64,000 nucleotides of DNA from Pelomonas dachongensis (GTDB lineage: Bacteria; Pseudomonadota; Gammaproteobacteria; Burkholderiales; Burkholderiaceae_C). Where the stretch lies: assembly GCF_043555865.1 (NCBI RefSeq), contig NZ_JBIGHY010000004.1, positions 1-64,000 of the forward strand, written 5' to 3'. This document shows, in pieces, positions 58,683 to 64,000 of the stretch. The first letter of the stretch is position 1. Each line of letters starts with the position of its first letter. The position numbers and the translations under genes were made by a program. The notes beneath the pieces are model-generated. The model searched no databases and was not told the origin of the DNA. It worked only from the letters and a program-made list of their open reading frames with translations.

Positions 58683-60148
58683 TGCGGGTTCTGCAGGTCA
58701 GCGCGGAGCTGTTCCCGCTGCTGAAGACCGGCGGTCTCGCCGACGTGGCCGGTGCGCTGCCCGCCGCGCTGGCCGCGGCCGGAGCCGAGCCGCGGCTGCT
58801 GGTGCCGGGCTTCCCGGCCATCCGCGAGTCGCTGGTGCACGAGTGCGCCGTTGCGCCCGTCGCACTGCCGTGGAGCGAGGGCCGGGCGGTGCTGTTGCGC
58901 GGCCGGCTGCCAGGCTTCGAGGCGCCTGTCTATGTGCTCGATGCGCCCGGCCTGTTCGACCGCCCCGGCAACCCCTATGCCGACGAAGCCGGTGTGACCT
59001 ATGCCGACAACCACCGCCGCTTCGCGCTGCTGGGCCTGGCCGCGGCGCGGCTGGCCGAAGGCGTGGACCCGGCGTGGCGCCCGCAGATCGTCCATGCGCA
59101 CGACTGGCATGCCGGCCTGGCCTGCGCACACATCGCCGCGGGCCGCGCACGTGGCCGTACTGACGCGCGCATGGTCTTCACCGTGCACAACCTCGCCTAC
59201 CAAGGCCTCTTTCCCGCCGACTGCTTCGCCGACCTGGGCCTGCCGCCAGCGCACTACGCGGTCGAGGGCCTGGAGTTCTACGGCCAGGTCAGCTTCATGA
59301 AGGCCGGCTTGCATTTCGCCGATGCCATCACCACCGTCAGTCCCGGCTACGCCCGCGAGATCCAGACGCCGGAGCAGGGGTGCGGCCTGGACGGCCTGCT
59401 GCGCCACCGCGCCGCCGTATTGCACGGCGTGCTCAACGGGGTCGACTACCGCCTGTGGTCGCCCGCGCGCGACCGCAGCCTGGCCCAGCCCTACGACGCC
59501 GACCGCCCCGAAGGCAAGGCCGACTGCAAGGCCGCCCTGCAAGGCGAATGCGGTCTGGCCGTAAAGGTCGACGCCCCGCTGTTCGGCATCGTCAGCCGCC
59601 TCACCGAGCAAAAGGGCCTGCCGCTCGTGCTGGAAGCCCTGAACGACCTGCTCGCTGCCGGCGGCCAACTGGTGGTGCTGGGCAGCGGCGATGCGCGCCT
59701 GGAAGCCGAGTTCTCAGCCGCAGCGGCGAGGCATCCCGGGCAGGTGGCCCGCCGCACCGGCATGGACGAGGGCCTGGCCCATCACATCTACGCCGGCAGC
59801 GACGTGATGCTGGTGCCCAGCCGCTTCGAGCCCTGCGGGCTGACTCAGCTCTACGGCCTCAGCTACGGCGCGCTGCCGCTGGTTCACCGCGTGGGCGGCC
59901 TGGCCGACACGGTGGTGGACTGCACGCTGGAAGACCTCGACGCCGGGGCCGCGACCGGCTTCGTCTTCGACGCCTTCACCGCGGACGCCTACCGGCGCGC
60001 GCTGCGCCGCGTCTTCGCGCTGTGGAGCCGGCCCGCGAGCTGGGCGAACGTGCGCAACGCAGCCATGCGGCAGCGCTTCGGCTGGGATGCGGCGGCGCGG
60101 CGCTATGTCGAGATCTATGCCGGCCTGGCTACAGCGCCAGCGCAATGA
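58682..60148 (+). CDS. glgA: Glycogen synthase (ADP-glucose type)
   Basis: A 488-residue GT5 glycosyltransferase that extends alpha-1,4-glucan from ADP-glucose. The N-terminal KTGGLADVAG motif binds ADP-glucose; the C-terminal domain has LFGIVSRLTEQKGLPLV, VPSRFEPCGLTQLYGL and the GTLP-equivalent YGALPLVHRVGGLADTV. ATG 58682 has GCGAGG 5 bases upstream; the GTG at 58679 is an unlikely alternative. No branching enzyme or phosphorylase gene is next to it here. Its last 20 bases overlap the convergent transporter gene. Confidence 0.95.
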   Translation: MRVLQVSAELFPLLKTGGLADVAGALPAALAAAGAEPRLLVPGFPAIRESLVHECAVAPVALPWSEGRAVLLRGRLPGFEAPVYVLDAPGLFDRPGNPYADEAGVTYADNHRRFALLGLAAARLAEGVDPAWRPQIVHAHDWHAGLACAHIAAGRARGRTDARMVFTVHNLAYQGLFPADCFADLGLPPAHYAVEGLEFYGQVSFMKAGLHFADAITTVSPGYAREIQTPEQGCGLDGLLRHRAAVLHGVLNGVDYRLWSPARDRSLAQPYDADRPEGKADCKAALQGECGLAVKVDAPLFGIVSRLTEQKGLPLVLEALNDLLAAGGQLVVLGSGDARLEAEFSAAAARHPGQVARRTGMDEGLAHHIYAGSDVMLVPSRFEPCGLTQLYGLSYGALPLVHRVGGLADTVVDCTLEDLDAGAATGFVFDAFTADAYRRALRRVFALWSRPASWANVRNAAMRQRFGWDAAARRYVEIYAGLATAPAQ

Positions 60149-61013
60149 CGCCCACGCCGATCAGCGCCGCGCCGGCCAGCCGCCAGCCGCGCTCGCCTTC
60201 GCCCAGCAGTTGCCCGCCCAGCAACGCCGCGATGAGCATCGACACCTCGCGCGCCGGCGCCACGCGCGACAGCGGGGCCTCCTTCACGGCCAGCAGCACC
60301 AGCACGTAGGCGGCCGGTCCAAGCACCGCGACGGCCAGGATGCCGCGCCACGAGCGCCTCACCTCGGGCCAGAAGCTGTGCGTCTGCCGCAGCGTGACCG
60401 GCAACTGCATGGCCACGCGCAACACGTTGCCGAAGTAGTCCAGCAGCAGCGGCGACATCGCGAGCACCTTGACGGCGTAGCCGTCCAGCACCGTGTAGCC
60501 GGCGATCAACGCGCCCGTGGCGGCGCCCCACCCGATGCCGTCGCGGCGGCGCCGCGCAGCTTTGGCGTCCTGCGGCACGCCGCGGCCGATGAGGCGCGGC
60601 CCCATCGTGATGACGAGGATGCCACCGACCACGCCCGCCAGGCCCAGCGTGCCGTACACGCCAAGATGTTCGCCCAGCAGCACGACGGCGGCGATGGCCG
60701 ACAGCAGCGGTCCGCTGCCGCGCGCGACGGGGTAGACGACCGTCAGGTCGCTGTGCCGGTAGCCGGCGATCAGGCAGTTGAAGTACAGCAGGTGCACGAC
60801 AGCGCTGGCGGCGACGAAGGCCCAGTTCAGCAGCGTCCAGCCGGGCACCTCGTCCAGGCCTATCCACAGCACGACGGGCAGCCAGAACACGACGACGCCG
60901 ACCGCGCAGGTCAGCACGAAATGCGGCCCGCCGCCCCACTTCTTGGCGGCCAGGTTCCAGAGCGCGTGGAGGAGGGCGGCGGTGAGTACGAGGGCCAGCG
61001 CCGAGGCGGGCAT
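60129..61013 (-). CDS. EamA/DMT-family membrane transporter
   Basis: A 294-residue protein with about ten membrane helices in two EamA halves (first: ALALVLTAALLHALWNLAAKK; second starts near GWGAATGALIAGYTVLDGY). The motif PVARGSGPLLSAIAAVVLLGE in helix 3-4 and APAREVSMLIAALLGGQLLGE in the second half are characteristic. The substrate is unknown; family members export metabolites or amino acids. ATG 61013 overlaps the ppsR stop (ATGA), so it is cotranscribed with ppsR, and its 3' end overlaps glgA. Confidence 0.87.
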   Translation of the reverse strand: MPASALALVLTAALLHALWNLAAKKWGGGPHFVLTCAVGVVVFWLPVVLWIGLDEVPGWTLLNWAFVAASAVVHLLYFNCLIAGYRHSDLTVVYPVARGSGPLLSAIAAVVLLGEHLGVYGTLGLAGVVGGILVITMGPRLIGRGVPQDAKAARRRRDGIGWGAATGALIAGYTVLDGYAVKVLAMSPLLLDYFGNVLRVAMQLPVTLRQTHSFWPEVRRSWRGILAVAVLGPAAYVLVLLAVKEAPLSRVAPAREVSMLIAALLGGQLLGEGERGWRLAGAALIGVGVIALAL

Positions 61014-61834
61014 CAGTACACGAGCCGGTCTGGCCGGATGTCGCGCAGGATGGTCGTCGCGATCTCTTCGATGCTCTTGTGTGTGGACGACAACCACGCG
61101 ATGCCCTCGCGCTTCATCATCGCTTCGGCCTCGTTGACCTCGTAGCGGCAGTTCAGCGTGTCGGCGTACTTGCTGCCCGGGCGCCGTTCGTTGCGGATGC
61201 TGCTGAGCCGCTCGGCATCGATGGTCAGCCCGAAGCACTTGCGCTTGTGCGGCAGCAGCGGCGCGGGCAGCTTGCGGCGCTCGAAGTCCTCGGGGATCAG
61301 CGGGTAGTTGGCGGCCTTGATGCCGTGCTGCATCGCCAGGTACAGCGAGGTGGGCGTCTTGCCTGAGCGCGACACGCCGACGAGGATGACGTCGGCGACG
61401 TCGAGGTTCTTGGAAGACTGCCCGTCGTCATGCGCCAGCGAGAAGTTGATGGCCTCGATGCGGTCGTGGTACTCCTGGCTCTGCGCCACGTCCGAGAAGC
61501 GGCCCACGCGGTGGTTGCTCTTGATGCCGAACTCTTCTTCCAGCGGTTCGATGAAGGTGCCGAACATGTCCATGACGCGGCCCTGGCAGCGCTCCCGGAC
61601 GATCTTCAGAACCTCGCGGTCCACCAGTGTGGCGAACACGATGGGCCGCTCGCCCTCGCGCATGGCCAGCTCGTTGATCTCGGCGACGACCGCCTGCGCC
61701 TTCTCGGGCGTGTCGATGAACGGCCGGCGCACGTGCCGCGGCTTGATGGAGAACTGCGCCAGGATGGAGTTGCCGAAGGTCTCGGCAGTGATGCCGGTGC
61801 CGTCAGAGACGAAGTAGACGGTTCTGGCGGGCAT
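61013..61834 (-). CDS. ppsR: PEP synthase regulatory protein (bifunctional kinase/pyrophosphorylase)
   Basis: A 273-residue DUF299 protein that inactivates PEP synthase by ADP-dependent phosphorylation of a threonine and reactivates it with phosphate. The start is RTVYFVSDGTGITAETFGNS; the P-loop is VGVSRSGKTPTSLYLA at about 148-163. ATG 61834 is chosen; the upstream ATG at 61867 falls in a TATCAT -10 box. It is divergent from its target gene ppsA, the normal arrangement. Length is normal (E. coli 277). Confidence 0.96.
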   Translation of the reverse strand: MPARTVYFVSDGTGITAETFGNSILAQFSIKPRHVRRPFIDTPEKAQAVVAEINELAMREGERPIVFATLVDREVLKIVRERCQGRVMDMFGTFIEPLEEEFGIKSNHRVGRFSDVAQSQEYHDRIEAINFSLAHDDGQSSKNLDVADVILVGVSRSGKTPTSLYLAMQHGIKAANYPLIPEDFERRKLPAPLLPHKRKCFGLTIDAERLSSIRNERRPGSKYADTLNCRYEVNEAEAMMKREGIAWLSSTHKSIEEIATTILRDIRPDRLVY

Positions 61835-61865
61835 GGTGGTGATCGGCGAGTTTCGGGGCGCGCCC

Positions 61866-61926
61866 ATGATAGCCAGCGGACCCTGCGTTCCGGGGCGGTT
61901 ACGCCGAGGTACGAACCGCCTAGAAT
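61866..61926. promoter_or_regulatory. Divergent ppsR/ppsA promoter region
   Basis: TATCAT on the minus strand (61866-61871) is a good -10 for ppsR with a 25-base leader. TAGAAT at 61921-61926 on the plus strand is a -10 candidate for ppsA and would give a leader of about 155 bases. The rest of the 256-base gap shows no other clear element. Confidence 0.5.
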
Positions 61927-62090
61927 CCGCGGCAATTCCTCGCGATCAGCCTCATGTGCGCCTCCGCCCTCCTAGAAGAATCCAGAAATGGACGGAGCCG
62001 CGCCTGCCTTGAGCGGTTCAGCTCGGCAGATGAAAGCATGGGTGTGGACGACGCGACGACACCGGTTTTTCAACCTCCCGGAGTTTTTCC

Positions 62091-64000
62091 ATGTCCACCC
62101 TTTTCGAGGCGACCGCCCTGGTCGTACCGTTTGAGAACCTGAGGATGACCGATGTCGAGGCAGTTGGCGGCAAGAACGCCAGCCTCGGCGAAATGATCTC
62201 GCAGCTCGCCGCCAGCGGGGTGCGCGTCCCCGGAGGGTTCGCCACAACGGCGCATGCGTTCCGGCAGTTCCTCAAGCACGAGGGACTGGACGCGCGCATC
62301 GCGGCGCGCCTGGCCACGCTTAACACGGACGACGTCCGCGCGCTGGCGCAGGCCGGCGCCGAGATTCGCGGCTGGATCGAGAACCAACCGTTCCCGGCCG
62401 ATCTGGAGGCCGGCGTGCGTTCGTCGTTCGCGCAGCTGACCGCCGACAACCCCGGCGTGTCCTTCGCCGTGCGTTCGTCTGCCACCGCCGAGGACCTGCC
62501 CGACGCCTCGTTCGCGGGCCAGCAGGAAACCTTCCTGAACGTCGTCGGCATCGATGAAGTGCTGCACAAGATGCGCGAGGTGTTTGCGTCGCTGTACAAC
62601 GACCGCGCCATCAGCTACCGCGTGCACAAGGGTTTTGCGCACAACGACGTGGCCTTGTCCGCGGGTGTGCAGCGCATGGTGCGCAGCGACCTGGGCTCGG
62701 CGGGTGTCATGTTCACCATCGACACCGAGAGCGGCTTTCAGGACGTCGTCTTCATCACCTCCAGCTACGGCCTGGGCGAGACGGTGGTGCAGGGTGCCGT
62801 GAACCCGGACGAGTTCTACGTCCACAAGCCCGCGCTGAAGGCCGGCAAGCTGGCCATCATCCGCCGCAACCTGGGCTCCAAGCTGCTGCGCATGGAGTTC
62901 GCCTCAATCGAGGAAAAGGCCGCCAGCGGCAAGCTGGTGAAGACCGTGGACACGGCGGTCGAGTCCCGCAACCGCTACTCGCTGAATGACGCCGAGGTCA
63001 CCGAGCTGGCCCAGTACGCGCTGATCATTGAACAGCACTACGGCCGCGCGATGGACATCGAGTGGGGCCGTGACGGCGTGGACGGCAAGATCTACATCCT
63101 GCAGGCCCGCCCCGAGACGGTGAAGAGCCAGGCCGCCGGCCAGGTCGAGCTCGCCTACAAGCTGAAGGCCCACAGCGCCGTGCTGGCGGAAGGCCGTGCC
63201 ATCGGTCAGAAGATCGGTACCGGGCCGGTTCGCCTGGTCGACAGCGTCGCCGACATGGAGCGCGTGCAGCCCGGCGACGTGCTGGTCACCGACATGACCG
63301 ACCCGAACTGGGAGCCGGTCATGAAGCGCGCCAGCGCCATCGTGACGAACCGTGGCGGGCGCACCTGCCACGCGGCCATCATTGCGCGCGAGCTCGGCAT
63401 TCCCGCCGTGGTCGGCTGCGGTGACGCGACCGATGTGCTGAAGGACGGACAGCTGGTCACCGTGGCCTGTTCGGAGGGCGACACCGGCTACATCTACGAC
63501 GGCCTGCTGGAGACCGAGGTCAGCGAGGTGCATCGCGGCGAGCTGCCGTACTGCCCCATCAAGATCATGATGAACGTCGGCAACCCGCAACTGGCCTTCA
63601 ACTTCGCGCAGCTGCCGTCCGGCGGCGTGGGCCTGGCCCGGCTGGAATTCATCATCAACAACAACATCGGCGTCCACCCCAAGGCCATCCTGGACTATCC
63701 GAACATCGACGCCGACCTGAAGAAGGCCGTCGAGTCGGTGGCCCGCGGCCACGCGTCGCCGCGTGCCTTCTACGTGGACAAGCTGGCCGAGGGCATCGCC
63801 ACCATCGCCGCGGCGTTCTTCCCGCGCCCGGTCATCGTGCGGCTGTCGGACTTCAAGTCCAACGAGTACCGAAAGCTCATTGGCGGCACACGCTACGAGC
63901 CGGATGAAGAGAACCCGATGCTGGGCTTCCGCGGCGCGTCGCGCTACATCAGCGGCGAATTCCAGGATGCCTTCGCGATGGAGTGCGAGGCGCTGAAGCG
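62091..64000 (+). CDS. ppsA: Phosphoenolpyruvate synthase, 5' part
   Basis: The reading frame is open from ATG 62091 to the window end (636 full codons of an expected 790 or so). It converts pyruvate and ATP to PEP, AMP and phosphate for gluconeogenesis. The N-terminal ATP-grasp domain has VGGKNASLGEMISQL and FAVRSSATAEDLPDASFAGQQ-like sequence; the phosphohistidine is His427 in GGRTCHAAIIARELG, preceded by DMTDPNWEPVMKRA; the PEP-binding barrel starts after about 470. GGAG lies 8 bases before the ATG. It is divergent from its regulator gene ppsR. Confidence 0.97.
   Translation, partial: MSTLFEATALVVPFENLRMTDVEAVGGKNASLGEMISQLAASGVRVPGGFATTAHAFRQFLKHEGLDARIAARLATLNTDDVRALAQAGAEIRGWIENQPFPADLEAGVRSSFAQLTADNPGVSFAVRSSATAEDLPDASFAGQQETFLNVVGIDEVLHKMREVFASLYNDRAISYRVHKGFAHNDVALSAGVQRMVRSDLGSAGVMFTIDTESGFQDVVFITSSYGLGETVVQGAVNPDEFYVHKPALKAGKLAIIRRNLGSKLLRMEFASIEEKAASGKLVKTVDTAVESRNRYSLNDAEVTELAQYALIIEQHYGRAMDIEWGRDGVDGKIYILQARPETVKSQAAGQVELAYKLKAHSAVLAEGRAIGQKIGTGPVRLVDSVADMERVQPGDVLVTDMTDPNWEPVMKRASAIVTNRGGRTCHAAIIARELGIPAVVGCGDATDVLKDGQLVTVACSEGDTGYIYDGLLETEVSEVHRGELPYCPIKIMMNVGNPQLAFNFAQLPSGGVGLARLEFIINNNIGVHPKAILDYPNIDADLKKAVESVARGHASPRAFYVDKLAEGIATIAAAFFPRPVIVRLSDFKSNEYRKLIGGTRYEPDEENPMLGFRGASRYISGEFQDAFAMECEALK

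Noticed and set aside
53448..61012. Mobile element carrying the iron and glycogen genes
   Set aside because: No transposase, integrase, terminal repeats or attachment-site duplication was seen at either edge.

Overview
The window is high-GC, densely packed chromosomal DNA of a Betaproteobacterium, almost certainly order Burkholderiales. The gene orders algH-ruvX-pyrR-pyrB-pyrC', rlmN-pilF-rodZ-ispG-hisS-yfgM-bamB-der-hfq-hflX-hflK-hflC-hisZ-purA and rpsB-tsf-pyrH-frr-uppS-cdsA-dxr-rseP-bamA-skp-lpxD-fabZ-lpxA-lpxB-rnhB are the ones known from that order. A Roseateles/Rubrivivax-like relative is my guess; the genus cannot be settled by reading alone. I see no insertion sequence, prophage, CRISPR array or integrase. 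This is mostly core genome with one accessory-looking block.

Layout. 1-66: the last bases of a 5S rRNA gene and its terminator, so an rRNA operon lies just upstream. 220-6.2 kb: photolyase (minus), then algH-ruvX-pyrR-pyrB-pyrC'-acyltransferase (plus), with a catalytically dead dihydroorotase. 6.2-9.4 kb: small divergent and convergent pairs (hydroxypyruvate-isomerase-like, DUF4254, GT9 glycosyltransferase, PP2C phosphatase). 9.4-16.6 kb: DUF465, DinG-type helicase, bamD, rluD, scpB, rluB. 16.7-32.9 kb: the long ndk to purA/phosphoribosyltransferase run. 33.0-38.2 kb: tRNA-Leu(CAG), RNase R, NAD(P)HX repair enzyme and a FAD oxidoreductase. 38.2-53.4 kb: the translation, envelope and lipid A cluster. 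53.5-57.2 kb: an iron module (hemP, DUF2325 gene, TonB receptor) carrying two Fur-box-like sites. 57.2-61.0 kb: glgC-glgA and a DMT transporter. 61.0-64.0 kb: the divergent ppsR/ppsA pair, with ppsA cut by the window end.

How it works together. Outer-membrane biogenesis dominates: BamA, BamB and BamD, Skp, RseP, LpxD/LpxA/LpxB, FabZ and the CDP-diacylglycerol and undecaprenyl synthases. Ribosome function and RNA processing form the second theme (S2, EF-Ts, RRF, RluD, RluB, RlmN, RNase R, Hfq, Der, HflX). Pyrimidine (PyrR, PyrB, PyrC', PyrH) and purine (PurA, phosphoribosyltransferase) steps are interleaved. Most genes are joined by 1-4 base ATGA/GTGA/TGATG overlaps, so long polycistronic mRNAs are likely. 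Symmetric hairpins end transcription at the convergent junctions 11.7 kb and 33.0 kb and partly between rpsB, tsf and pyrH.

No clearly new multigene system stands out. The best leads are the Fur-controlled hemP/DUF2325/TonB module that separates trmH from ppsR, the interlocked hairpins upstream of glgC, the pseudo-dihydroorotase, and several genes whose -10 box sits directly against the start codon.
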